From: Acidobacteriaceae bacterium
GTDB taxonomy: Bacteria; Acidobacteriota; Terriglobia; Terriglobales; Acidobacteriaceae
DNA length: 10,097 nt
Assembly (NCBI GenBank): GCA_003133425.1
Contig: PKXI01000334.1
Coordinates: 3,804 to 13,900, forward strand
Direction: 5' to 3'
The stretch's first letter is position 1, and each line of letters begins with the position of its first letter. Position numbers and translations under genes: made by a program. The notes under the pieces were generated by a model, which ran no database searches, was not told the origin of the DNA, and was given only the letters and a program-made list of their open reading frames with translations. Shown here one piece after another: positions 1 through 7,091 of this stretch.

Positions 1-1256
1 ACCCATTCGGTCGAGCCAATCAGGCCCTGCTCCTCGGCATCCCAACTGCAAAAGACAATTGTCCGCTTGGGCCGCCAGCCTTGCTTGATCAACGTGCCAA
101 TCCCATGCACCGATTCCAGCATGGCAGCAGTCCCGCTCGAGGGGTCCACTGCGCCATACACCCACGCGTCGCGATGATTGCCGGCCAATACCCATTCGTC
201 CGGATATTCCGATCCCTTGATCTTGCCGATCACATCCCAGATAATGCGCCGCTGATAGTCCTGATCCGAGACCAGGTGAACCTTCACCCCGCTTGGCCCC
301 AGGTGATAGCTGAAAGGCAGCGCGCCCTGCCAGCCCTGCTGCGGAACCCCCGGTCCCTTCAGCGCCTGCAGAATTGGCGCCGCATCGTGATAGCTGATGG
401 GAATGGAGATGATGCCGGGCTGGTTGCCATTCTGCCCCACAAAGTTCTTGATGCGCGCCGAATCCGGCAAATCCGGCGTCGACGCCACGCCGGGCGTCTC
501 CGGATCGCCGGCATATTTAAAGAGATATTGAACCGATCCGCGCTGCACCCCGGTCTCCGGCCGCCACGGTCCATTAGGATAAGCGTCGCCCTTGTAGTAG
601 CCGTCGTCCTGCGGATCCGAGTAGAGCAGCACACCAATTGCGCCACGCTGTTCTGCCAGATAAACCTTTACGCCGCGGAAGTTCGACCCGTACCGCGCCA
701 GCACAATTTTGCCGTGCAGGTCGATGTTCTGCGCCGCAAGCTGATTGAAGTCTTCCAGACGCCCGTAGTTGGCGTAGACTACCTCGCCCGTCACGTCCCC
801 CGATGCTGAAGAACCGTTGAACGGCATAACCACTCGCGGATCGTCCTGTTGGGGGTCGCCGTCCACGTGCTCCCTGGTGGGCCCGCTCATGAGCAGCTTC
901 CCGCTTGCGTCGAATGCTTCCACGCGCACCGTTTTAGGCTGGTTCAGCAGCACGCGGTAGGGAACGATCTCCGTATCGAGCCCCGCGGCGCGAAACTTCT
1001 CTGCCACATATTCCGCCGTCTTGTGGTCTTCCGGCGTTGCTGCCATGTGTGGTTCCGCGGTCAGAGTCTTCAGGTGCTGCCCGGCCAGCCTGGCGTCGGG
1101 TACCGCCAGGAACTTCTCCTCGATCTTGGCCTGCGCGGTAAAGTCCGCATAGCCAAAAACCGTCGGCACGGGAACCGGTGCTGGCGTTTGTCCCGCAAGC
1201 GAATAGGGAATCGAAACCAGAAGGAAAACCAGGGCGAACGGCTTCAAAACAGTCAT
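1..1256 (-). CDS. Secreted M28B zinc metallopeptidase (glutamate carboxypeptidase II-like), C-terminal half cut off by the window edge
   Basis: A predicted zinc-dependent aminopeptidase/carboxypeptidase of the M28B (PSMA/transferrin-receptor-like) group, acting outside the cytoplasm. The ATG at 1256 opens a typical Sec signal peptide: a Lys at residue 5, a hydrophobic stretch to about residue 20, and a possible cleavage site near SLA-GQ. Residues of about 100-335 look like the PA (apical) domain. The peptidase domain then shows NHRDAW and AVDPSSG, giving zinc ligands H361 and D371, and WDAEEQG, giving catalytic E408 and ligand E409. The spacings H-D (10) and H-E (47) equal those of human GCPII (H377, D387, E424). 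Only 418 codons are visible, whereas the family usually has about 700 or more, so the remaining ligands and the dimerisation domain lie off the left edge. No convincing Shine-Dalgarno sequence precedes the ATG. The family call is secure; the substrate (dipeptides or short peptides) is inferred. Confidence 0.93.
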   Translation of the reverse strand, partial: MTVLKPFALVFLLVSIPYSLAGQTPAPVPVPTVFGYADFTAQAKIEEKFLAVPDARLAGQHLKTLTAEPHMAATPEDHKTAEYVAEKFRAAGLDTEIVPYRVLLNQPKTVRVEAFDASGKLLMSGPTREHVDGDPQQDDPRVVMPFNGSSASGDVTGEVVYANYGRLEDFNQLAAQNIDLHGKIVLARYGSNFRGVKVYLAEQRGAIGVLLYSDPQDDGYYKGDAYPNGPWRPETGVQRGSVQYLFKYAGDPETPGVASTPDLPDSARIKNFVGQNGNQPGIISIPISYHDAAPILQALKGPGVPQQGWQGALPFSYHLGPSGVKVHLVSDQDYQRRIIWDVIGKIKGSEYPDEWVLAGNHRDAWVYGAVDPSSGTAAMLESVHGIGTLIKQGWRPKRTIVFCSWDAEEQGLIGSTEW

Positions 1257-1411
1257 GAGCAGAACCAGCTTTGCGTGCAGATTAAGGAGCCGGCGTATCG
1301 CTTCTGTGCTCCGACGCGAGTCGGCAGCACACAGCACTTCCGGCTGCACAACAATAAACTCACAGCTTACACTAAGAGCTGAGGTCACCTATTCTGAACG
1401 CGGACCGCGAG

Positions 1412-2698
1412 TTGAATCGTGAGCCCCCGAGCTTGGCCGTCGAAGAAGCAGCGGCGGCCACGCAGGCCTTTGCTGTTGAGCAGGACGAAAAGTGGCCGCG
1501 AGTCGTCAGCGCACTGCGCCATCCCAACTTTCGCCTCTTCTGGAGCGGAAACTTTCTCTCCAACATTGGCACCTGGATGCAGAACGTAGCCCTGGGCTGG
1601 CTCGTGCTCTCCCTCACCAACTCCGCATTCTGGCTCGGCGTCGTCGGCTTCGCCGGCTCCATTCCGTTTCTCATCTTCACGCTCTTTGGCGGAGTTGTCG
1701 CCGATCGCGTCAACAAGCGCCGCCTTCTCCTTGTCACCCAATCCATCATGATGCTGCTGGCCTTTGCAATGGCCGTGCTTACCTGGCTCAAGATCATTAC
1801 CGTATGGGAAGTAGTCGTCCTGTCCTTCCTCAACGGCATGGCCATGGCCATCAATGCGCCAAGCTACCAGGCGCTGGTGCCGCGCCTGGTGCCGCGCGAC
1901 GATCTCACCAACGCCATCGCCCTCAACTCCGCTCAATTCAACATGTCGCGCATCCTCGGTCCAACGCTGGGCGGCTACGCCATGGCCGCTGTCGGCATGG
2001 CCGGGAACTTCTTCCTCAATGGCTTGAGTTTTCTTGCCGTGCTCTGGGCGCTTACCCGCATCCGCTATCCGGAGCAGGAGCAGCGCCTTCACCCCAGCTA
2101 CCTCACCAGCCTTCGCCAGGGATTCAGCTATCTGCGCGAACAGCCTCAGATGCTCATCCTCGTTTGGATGACCGCCGTAGCCAGCTTTCTCGCCATTCCA
2201 TTCCTCACCTTTATTCCCTTCTTTGCGAAGATGCAGTTGCACACCGGTGAATCCGGGCTTGGCTGGCTGCTTGCCGCCTCTGGACTGGGAGCCGTGCTCG
2301 GCGCCGTCACTGTCGCCAGCCTCGGTATGCTTCGCCGTCGCGGAAGGGTAGTCGTGGTCGCGGGCCTGTTCTTTTTTGCGGCCATCATCGGCTTCTGCTA
2401 CTCACGCAATTTTGCGCTTTCGCAATGCCTGGCTCTGGTCGAGGGCTACAGCGCAATCCTCATGATCTCTTCCTTCAACGTGGCCATCCAGCATCTGTCA
2501 TCCGACGAGATGCGCGGCCGCGTAATGAGCATCTACGCTACATGTTTCCTCGGCCTGCCGCCGCTGGGCGCGCTGCTGGCCGGCGAAATGTCGCGCCACA
2601 TCCCCACCGGCCACGCGCTAGCCATGATGTCCGCACTCGCAGCGGCCATCTACATCGGCTTCTACGTGTTTTCACGCCCCTTGCGCGAGATGGACTGA
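1412..2698 (+). CDS. MFS exporter of the EntS-like (MFS_3) family
   Basis: A 428-residue polytopic membrane protein of the major facilitator superfamily, most like the EntS/MFS_3 group of drug or siderophore exporters driven by proton exchange. After a polar cytoplasmic N-terminus, the segment ALRHPNFRLFWSGNFLSNIG (about 35-53) is the usual opening of this group. The MFS loop motif GGVVADRVNKRR lies at about 93-104. About 12 hydrophobic segments follow, and the length is normal for the family. The start is uncertain: TTG 1412 is used here, but the frame is open back to 1376, and GAGG at 1381-1384 would suit the in-frame CTG at 1394 or ATT at 1391 better. The first in-frame ATG lies about 55 codons inside and would remove the first transmembrane helix. 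It is divergent from the M28 peptidase across about 155 bp and convergent with mscL. The substrate cannot be read from the sequence. Confidence 0.88.
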   Translation: MNREPPSLAVEEAAAATQAFAVEQDEKWPRVVSALRHPNFRLFWSGNFLSNIGTWMQNVALGWLVLSLTNSAFWLGVVGFAGSIPFLIFTLFGGVVADRVNKRRLLLVTQSIMMLLAFAMAVLTWLKIITVWEVVVLSFLNGMAMAINAPSYQALVPRLVPRDDLTNAIALNSAQFNMSRILGPTLGGYAMAAVGMAGNFFLNGLSFLAVLWALTRIRYPEQEQRLHPSYLTSLRQGFSYLREQPQMLILVWMTAVASFLAIPFLTFIPFFAKMQLHTGESGLGWLLAASGLGAVLGAVTVASLGMLRRRGRVVVVAGLFFFAAIIGFCYSRNFALSQCLALVEGYSAILMISSFNVAIQHLSSDEMRGRVMSIYATCFLGLPPLGALLAGEMSRHIPTGHALAMMSALAAAIYIGFYVFSRPLREMD

Positions 2699-2706
2699 GA
2701 ACAGCG

Positions 2707-2730
2707 CAGCCGGATCTATGCTACCGGCTG
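2707..2730. terminator. Possible bidirectional hairpin between convergent MFS gene and mscL
   Basis: CAGCCGG (2707-2713) and CCGGCTG (2724-2730) form a perfect 7-bp stem with a 10-base loop. It lies just after the MFS stop codon (2698) and spans the mscL stop codon (2716-2718). The position suits a shared terminator for the convergent pair. There is no T tract on either side, so intrinsic termination is only a suggestion. Confidence 0.3.
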
Positions 2731-3120
2731 TGTGCAGTGTGCGCAGCGCTTTGCCGCCAGCGGTATCTCGCTCAGGCACTCCGCGCAGGGCTTCGTAGCC
2801 GGGGGAACCTCCGGCGCGGGTCCCTTGAACTTGGCCATCAGCGTATTCAACGGCAGCACCATGAAGAAATAAACCACGAAGGCCACAATCAGAAACGAGA
2901 CGGTTGCGTTCAGAAAGTTGCCGATGTTGATCGGCGTGCCCCGCACGTTGACCACCACGGCGCTGAAGTCCGGTTTACCTACAATAGCGGCGATGAACTG
3001 CATGAGTACGTCCTTCACCAGCGACGTAACAATCGCGCTGAACGCCGCGCCCATGATGAACGCGACCGCCAAGTCCATGACATTGCCACGCAGAATGAAA
3101 TCCCGAAATCCCTTGAGCAT
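2716..3120 (-). CDS. mscL: Large-conductance mechanosensitive channel MscL with C-terminal cysteine ribbon
   Basis: MscL is a homopentameric inner-membrane channel that opens under membrane tension and releases solutes during hypo-osmotic shock. The 134-residue product starts MLKGFRDFILRGN, the conserved amphipathic N-terminal helix. TM1 runs from about residue 14 to 45 and includes VMDLAVAFIMGAAF, the pore-lining Gly/Ala-rich stretch. A periplasmic loop carries TPINIGNF, and TM2 covers about 70-95. In place of the usual plain C-terminal helix, the tail holds C112-x2-C115 and C126-x2-C129, a zinc-ribbon-like pattern that I recall from MscL proteins of some other phyla. The ATG at 3120 follows a purine-rich ribosome binding site (GAGGGGAGAG) a few bases away, so the start is firm. 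It is convergent with the MFS exporter and separated from the next minus-strand gene by about 244 bp. Confidence 0.96.
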   Translation of the reverse strand: MLKGFRDFILRGNVMDLAVAFIMGAAFSAIVTSLVKDVLMQFIAAIVGKPDFSAVVVNVRGTPINIGNFLNATVSFLIVAFVVYFFMVLPLNTLMAKFKGPAPEVPPATKPCAECLSEIPLAAKRCAHCTQPVA

Positions 3121-3271
3121 CGCTCTCTCCCCTCGTTCTAGGTGTTGGGCGCCCTGCCCGGATCAAACCCTGAATCCGCATCCTTGAATCGTTCCTTGAT
3201 TCATGGGCGGAATTGGCTACGTCCTGCCCCATGCTACACGCACCACAGGAGTTATTGGAAGAATTGAAATC

Positions 3272-3309
3272 GGGTGCCCCACCTGGGTTACCGGGGAGCC
3301 GGGGCGCCC
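3272..3309. repeat. G+C-rich inverted repeat between mscL and the small membrane gene
   Basis: GGGTGCCCC (3272-3280) can pair with GGGGCGCCC (3301-3309) over 9 bp with a single T-G wobble, leaving a 20-base loop. It lies 55 bases downstream of the stop of the minus-strand gene at 3365-3661, so it may end the mtnA transcript. It also lies about 150 bp upstream of mscL. A GGGTGCC block recurs beside the hairpin at 6261-6299, which suggests a dispersed intergenic element; from memory similar blocks are frequent in Acidobacteriota. A second small dyad in the same intergenic region is TGAATC (3185-3190) with GATTCA (3198-3203). Confidence 0.45.
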
Positions 3310-3364
3310 TTAGTTCGTGCATGGTTCCACGGTTTTGTTTCCGCGGCCAGCATGGGATTCGCCC

Positions 3365-3661
3365 CTACAAAAACACCCACAAGAACAGCACCATCGCCAG
3401 AATCATCAACTCGGAGTACAGCAGAATCAGAACCCCCGCATGGTACAGGCTCCATCTGCGCCCCAGGCAGCGAGCCGTTTCCACCATCCCCCAGCACGCA
3501 AACGGCACCGCCAGAATCTGCCAGTGCGACCCATGCAAATTTTCGATATAAGGAAATCCGGCCAGCCGCAAGCTCGCAAAAAACGCGCCAAGAGACAGCA
3601 GAATGCCGCGCGTCAGGGACCGCTGCCGAAGCTGGAACGTGTGAGGGCGGGGAAGCACCAC
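3365..3661 (-). CDS. Small hypothetical membrane protein downstream of mtnA
   Basis: I do not recognise this 98-residue product. It is strongly hydrophobic, with likely membrane segments at about residues 18-37, 46-62 and 72-97, and basic residues before the first one (LRQRSLTR). That argues for a real inner-membrane protein over a chance frame. Two ORFs run antisense on the plus strand, but both look like low-complexity shadows. The assigned start is GTG 3661 (a second GTG follows at 3658). No clear Shine-Dalgarno sequence is visible, and the frame stays open upstream into the 3' end of mtnA, so the true start may be further up and overlap mtnA. The gap of 23 bases from the mtnA stop suggests co-transcription. 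No function can be assigned. Confidence 0.5.
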   Translation of the reverse strand: MVLPRPHTFQLRQRSLTRGILLSLGAFFASLRLAGFPYIENLHGSHWQILAVPFACWGMVETARCLGRRWSLYHAGVLILLYSELMILAMVLFLWVFL

Positions 3662-3684
3662 TCCGCTAGTGTAGAGCTTCTGCT

Positions 3685-4734
3685 TTACCCCGCCACCAGT
3701 TCCATCTGCTTCAACGATTCGTTATAAGGCGCGCGCAGCACACCGCGTTCCGTAATGATCCCGGTAATGTACTTCGCTGGAGTCACGTCGAATGCCGGAT
3801 TGCAGATTCCCACCCCGTTCGGCGTCAGTTGCTTGCCGCCGTGGTGAGTCACTTCAATCTGCGGACGCTCTTCAATAGGAATCGCATCGCCGGTCTTTGT
3901 TGCCAAATCGATCGTGGACCACGGCGCCGCCACGTAGAATGGAATGCCGTGCTCCTTAGCGAGAATCGCCACGTTATACGTGCCAATCTTGTTGGCCGCA
4001 TCGCCGTTCGCCGCAATACGGTCCGCGCCCACCACCACTGCCTGGATCCGACCCGCCTTCATCAGGCTCGCGGCCATGTTGTCGCAGATCACGGTGGTCG
4101 GGATGCCGTCGGCCATCAGTTCCCACGCGGTCAGCCGCGCACCTTGCAGAAAGGGCCGCGTCTCGTCCGCGAACACATGAATATTCTTGCCCTGTTCCAC
4201 AGCTGAACGAATTACGCCCAGCGCAGTTCCGTAGCCGCAGGTGGCCAGCGCCCCGGCGTTGCAATGCGTCAGCACGCCGCCCTCTTCGGGCATCAACGCT
4301 CCGCCGAATGCGCCCATCGCCTTACAGGCGGCAATGTCTTCGTCATACATAGCGTGCGCTTCTGCCAGAATCCTGTCCTGCACCTGGCCAAGCGACGCGC
4401 CGGAGTCCAGCAGATTGGCAAACAGCCCCTTCATGCGGTCGATCGCCCAAAACAGGTTCACCGCCGTTGGCCGAGTACCCGCCAGCCGCGCGCAAATCCG
4501 CTCAAACTCCGGAGCAAACTCCGCGGCCGTCCTGGCCTTGGTGTGCTTTGCGCCCAGCGCGATGCCGTAAGCAGCCGAAACGCCGATGGCCGGCGCGCCG
4601 CGCACAACCATGGTCACAATCACCTCGGCCACTGCTTCATAGGTAGTGGCGAGTACGTAGCTCTCTTCAAGTGGGAGCCGGGTCTGATCGATGAAGCGAA
4701 CCCCTTCCGGGGTCCATGTAAGCGCGGAAATCAT
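3685..4734 (-). CDS. mtnA: S-methyl-5-thioribose-1-phosphate isomerase (methionine salvage)
   Basis: This cytoplasmic enzyme converts 5-methylthioribose-1-phosphate to 5-methylthioribulose-1-phosphate in methionine salvage. The 349-residue product has the normal family length. It shows [14 protein letters not shown] (about 44-57), the THCNAG motif with the catalytic Cys at 158, [17 protein letters not shown] (about 190-206), and [18 protein letters not shown] (about 236-253) with the catalytic Asp at 238. The Cys-Asp spacing of 80 equals that of the Bacillus subtilis enzyme (C160, D240). The ATG at 4734 is chosen because homology begins directly after it; the longer open frame back to 4911 adds a sequence unlike the family. 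It probably heads a unit with the small membrane gene downstream, and it is divergent from the sugar permease. No other methionine salvage gene is in the window. The eIF2B-like paralogue group is excluded by the intact THCNAG and [10 protein letters not shown] motifs. Confidence 0.97.
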   Translation of the reverse strand: MISALTWTPEGVRFIDQTRLPLEESYVLATTYEAVAEVIVTMVVRGAPAIGVSAAYGIALGAKHTKARTAAEFAPEFERICARLAGTRPTAVNLFWAIDRMKGLFANLLDSGASLGQVQDRILAEAHAMYDEDIAACKAMGAFGGALMPEEGGVLTHCNAGALATCGYGTALGVIRSAVEQGKNIHVFADETRPFLQGARLTAWELMADGIPTTVICDNMAASLMKAGRIQAVVVGADRIAANGDAANKIGTYNVAILAKEHGIPFYVAAPWSTIDLATKTGDAIPIEERPQIEVTHHGGKQLTPNGVGICNPAFDVTPAKYITGIITERGVLRAPYNESLKQMELVAG

Positions 4735-4786
4735 GCAATTCCAGTGTAAATGGACGGACGTGCCCGAATTCGGAGGCCCCTTGTCC

Positions 4787-4802
4787 CTGAAAACCTTTTC
4801 AG
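4787..4802. promoter_or_regulatory. Perfect 16-bp dyad in the mtnA/permease divergent region
   Basis: CTGAAAA-CC-TTTTCAG is a perfect 7-bp inverted repeat with a 2-base centre. It lies 53 bases upstream of the mtnA start and about 150 bases upstream of the permease start, in the 220-bp divergent region. The size and symmetry fit a binding site for a dimeric repressor. No regulator gene is nearby, and no clear -35/-10 pair was found, so its target is unknown. Confidence 0.35.
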
Positions 4803-4954
4803 TTTCCGCTGGACGTACCTTCACCCCAATGCGTACAGTGGTTTCGGTACTTTTCAAGGTTTCCGCACGCTGCCTGCCGCGCGCAAGCTTGAGCCGCGGG
4901 AATCCGGGCATTCAGCACCAAGCGATCAATCAAGGAAGCGGAGGAAGACCTCTT

Positions 4955-6208
4955 ATGGCAACACGATCCACATCATCGGCGGCACCAAATGCACCGAGCT
5001 ATCTTGTCCCGTTCATCATTGTCACGGCGCTGTTCGGAATCTTCGGGTTTCTCACCAGCCTCAACAACACCCTTGTTGCCAAGCTCGAAGACACTTTCAA
5101 ACTGACCCACGGACCGGCGATGTTGGCTACTGCAGCCTGGTTCTTCGCTTATCTTGTCTTCTCGGTTCCCTCTGCCAAACTCATTGAGGCGGTGGGCTAC
5201 AAGCGCACCATGGTCATCTCGCTGCTCATCATGGTGTGTGGCGCCCTACTCTTCATTCCCGCCGCCAACATGGTCAGCTTTCACATGACGCTGGCAGCCA
5301 TCTTTGTGCTGGCCGCCGGTGTCTGCGCCCTTCAGACCTCGGCCAACCCTTACGTCTCCATCCTCGGTCCCGAGCACAGCGCCCCCGCGCGCCTCACTCT
5401 GGCGCAGGCCTTCAACTCTCTCGGCTCGCTCATCGCACCGTTGGTTGCAGCCCGCTTCATCCTCTCCGATACCAGCAAGATTTCGACAGAGACCAGCGCC
5501 GCCCACATGCTGTCAGGCCCTTACATGGCCATCGCCGCCGCACTACTTATCCTCGGCCTCACCGTCATGTTCCTGAACCTGCCCGCCATCACCCTCACCC
5601 GTGCATTTCGTCCCGGTACCGACAGCGACCCGCTGCTCGGCCGCAGCATCTGGAGCTACTCGCACACCGTCCTCGGCATGGTCGGCATCTTCTTTTATGT
5701 TGGCCTTGAGATATCTCTCGCCGCCATCACCATCAAGTTCTGCCAGGCGCAGGGAATCGGCAGCGTCGAAACCGCCGGCTTCATGCTCACGCTCTACTAC
5801 CTCAGCATGATGATCGGCCGCTTCCTCGGCAGCTTTATCATGAAATGGGTCAAGGCGGAAAAGCTGCTCGTCATTCTCGGCTTCCTCGGCGTAGTACTGC
5901 TGTTCATCTCCATGTTCACTACTGGCCCCGTCGCCATATGGAGCCTGGTCTTCTGCGGCATTGCCAACTCCGTCATGTATCCCAACATCTTTGCCCTCGG
6001 CATCGCCGAGCTCGGCCCCATGACCAGCAAAGGCTCGGGCGTCATCACCATTGGCAACGTCGGTGGCGCCGCCATCCCGCTGCTCTTCGGCTGGCTCGCC
6101 GATCGCGTCGGAATTCAATACGCCTTCGTCATTCCCATCATCGGCTACCTCTACGTCGCCTACTACGGCCTCTCCGGCTACAAGCCCACCCGCGCAGAAA
6201 GGGCCTAG
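4955..6208 (+). CDS. Sugar permease of the FucP/GluP (FHS) MFS family
   Basis: A 417-residue inner-membrane sugar:proton symporter candidate. The family signature is clear: LQTSANPYVSILGPE at about 126-140, followed by RLTLAQAFNSLGS at about 146-158, with a conserved cytoplasmic VGYKRT after TM2 (about 80-85). About 12 hydrophobic segments are present. The start is ATG 4955, preceded by GGAGGAAG (4940-4947) at a good distance; the open frame back to 4691 lacks family resemblance. Aligned by eye with E. coli FucP, the essential D46 falls on N38 (SLNNTL) and E135 falls on Q127. The Gln is usual in glucose/galactose-type members, while the Asn is less expected and may alter proton coupling. N154 matches FucP N162. 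The substrate is probably a hexose, but this is inference. A strong hairpin follows the gene. Confidence 0.92.
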   Translation: MATRSTSSAAPNAPSYLVPFIIVTALFGIFGFLTSLNNTLVAKLEDTFKLTHGPAMLATAAWFFAYLVFSVPSAKLIEAVGYKRTMVISLLIMVCGALLFIPAANMVSFHMTLAAIFVLAAGVCALQTSANPYVSILGPEHSAPARLTLAQAFNSLGSLIAPLVAARFILSDTSKISTETSAAHMLSGPYMAIAAALLILGLTVMFLNLPAITLTRAFRPGTDSDPLLGRSIWSYSHTVLGMVGIFFYVGLEISLAAITIKFCQAQGIGSVETAGFMLTLYYLSMMIGRFLGSFIMKWVKAEKLLVILGFLGVVLLFISMFTTGPVAIWSLVFCGIANSVMYPNIFALGIAELGPMTSKGSGVITIGNVGGAAIPLLFGWLADRVGIQYAFVIPIIGYLYVAYYGLSGYKPTRAERA

Positions 6209-6260
6209 CCGCAGCAAGCAACAGCTGCAACCCGCATCCGTATTTAAGGGCCGGGTGCCG

Positions 6261-6299
6261 GATGCCCCAGGTCTCGCCTTTGAGGCCTGGGAATGCATC
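6261..6299 (+). terminator. Long hairpin downstream of the sugar permease
   Basis: CCCAGGTCTC (6266-6275) pairs with GAGGCCTGGG (6282-6291) with one wobble across a 6-base loop. The outer arms GATGC (6261-6265) and GCATC (6295-6299) extend the stem past a 3-base bulge, giving about 15 bp in total. It lies 52 bases after the permease stop. It has no T tract, so it may be a transcript-stabilising or dispersed intergenic hairpin as well as a terminator. Confidence 0.5.
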
Positions 6300-6317
6300 A
6301 TGTCCGGATAGGCGTTG

Positions 6318-6432
6318 ATCCGCTCGGCACACACATAAGAGCGGACACTTCACGGACAGCCGCTCTCCTCCCCGCGCCCGGTGCGGAGTTTCAACGGCAC
6401 GTTCGGTGCATCACCGAATGCGCGGCTACGAG
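6318..6432 (+). repeat. Direct repeat, copy A, at the 3' edge of the DUF262/HEPN cassette
   Basis: This copy matches copy B (8387-8499) in the same orientation. Shared blocks in order are ATCCGCTC, ATAA-x-AGCGGACA-x-TT-x-ACGGA-x-AG, CTC-x-TCCCC, GCGC, TTTCAACGGCAC and ATCA..GCGCG. In the core (6335-6406) I count about 53 of 72 identical positions, with a 2-base C insertion in copy B. Copy A also contains its own dyad, AGAGCGG (6338-6344) with CCGCTCT (6360-6366). The stop codon of the HEPN-like gene (6426-6428) lies inside this copy, so the coding sequence of the cassette runs into the repeat. Confidence 0.7.
6400..6420 (-). terminator. Hairpin after the HEPN-like gene
   Basis: TTCGGT (6402-6407) and ACCGAA (6413-6418) form a perfect 6-bp stem over a 5-base loop, extended by a G-T and a C-G pair to 6400-6420. 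It starts 5 bases past the stop codon of the minus-strand HEPN-like gene. No U tract follows in the minus-strand direction, so termination is plausible but not certain. Copy B of the repeat lacks this stem. Confidence 0.35.
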
Positions 6433-7085
6433 ATGGCTATCAACCCTGCTGTTTTTAGATCGCCGATTGCGCTCATAACCAAGAAATCTTTAGATCCTGG
6501 CTCAGTCCAGAACAATGCCTGAATCGGGTGAGCTATCGGGAAAACGATGTACGAGGATCGCAGTGTCAAGACCTCGTTCATGTTCTGAGCGTGGTTGTGC
6601 GCCGCAGCATTTCGGATAAGTTGGAGCGCTTTCGCGCTCGGGTGACTTGATGAGAAACCTGCCAGCATGTTCGTCGAGTTGCTCGGGCACAGTCGGGTGA
6701 GAATCTTTACCAAGACGTCGACATCGCCCCAGGTTGGCTCATTCCGCAACACGGTATTGGGTGTTCCCCAAAAGGGTCCAGTCTGCGTTTTCTTCGCATT
6801 GATTGCCGCACCTGAGACGTGCGCTTCGCTGGCAGCATTCGGTAATCCTGCAACTGCTGCCCCATTTGCACTTGTGGTGCCGAGACATGACTCGATCACG
6901 CACCTTCTGCAGAAATCATTCCAGGTCTGCCACACGCGAGACAATAACCCTTCGAGCAGACACTCATCACGAAATGAGAAGTCAGAAGACGCAGTAATGG
7001 TCTTGGCAGCTGCAAAGCCCAGAATATGGGCGGACTGCGAGTCTAGGGCCTGCTCGAAAGATGTCCAAACGACCGAAAGCGCCAT
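6426..7085 (-). CDS. HEPN-like putative nuclease, partner of the DUF262 protein
   Basis: A 219-residue protein, mostly helical by composition, with no signal peptide or membrane segment. The key feature is RNAAAH at R158-H163 in LIRNAAAHNHAQNMNEV. This fits the R-x4-6-H active-site motif of HEPN ribonucleases, including the polar residue after Arg. An N-terminal helix with acidic and basic residues (RDECLLEGLLSRVWQTWNDFCRR, about 39-61) could supply the other half of a HEPN fold; FWGTPNTVLRNEPTW (105-119) is a further marked segment. The gene starts 6 bases after the DUF262 stop with no obvious Shine-Dalgarno sequence, so translational coupling is likely. From general knowledge, HEPN families such as MAE_28990/MAE_18760 are found next to DUF262 proteins, and this one may be related. 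The HEPN call rests on motif and context alone. Likely role: an RNA-cutting toxin or defence effector (inferred). Confidence 0.72.
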   Translation of the reverse strand: MALSVVWTSFEQALDSQSAHILGFAAAKTITASSDFSFRDECLLEGLLSRVWQTWNDFCRRCVIESCLGTTSANGAAVAGLPNAASEAHVSGAAINAKKTQTGPFWGTPNTVLRNEPTWGDVDVLVKILTRLCPSNSTNMLAGFSSSHPSAKALQLIRNAAAHNHAQNMNEVLTLRSSYIVFPIAHPIQALFWTEPGSKDFLVMSAIGDLKTAGLIAIS

Positions 7086-7091
7086 AACGGG

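Noticed and set aside
81..809. Plus-strand 242-residue frame antisense to the M28 peptidase.
   Set aside because: Arg-rich low-complexity product; the opposite strand has an unambiguous peptidase with catalytic residues at family spacing.
3213..3727. Overlapping plus-strand frames antisense to the small membrane gene.
   Set aside because: Products are Pro/Gln/Ser-rich without hydrophobic or domain features; the minus-strand frame gives clear membrane segments.
4735..4911. Longer mtnA start at 4911 (59 extra residues).
   Set aside because: MtnA homology begins right after ATG 4734 and the protein then has normal length; the extension is in the divergent promoter region.
4691..4954. Longer start of the sugar permease at 4691.
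   Set aside because: It would overlap the 5' end of mtnA antisense and lacks family resemblance; ATG 4955 has a good GGAGGAAG ribosome binding site.
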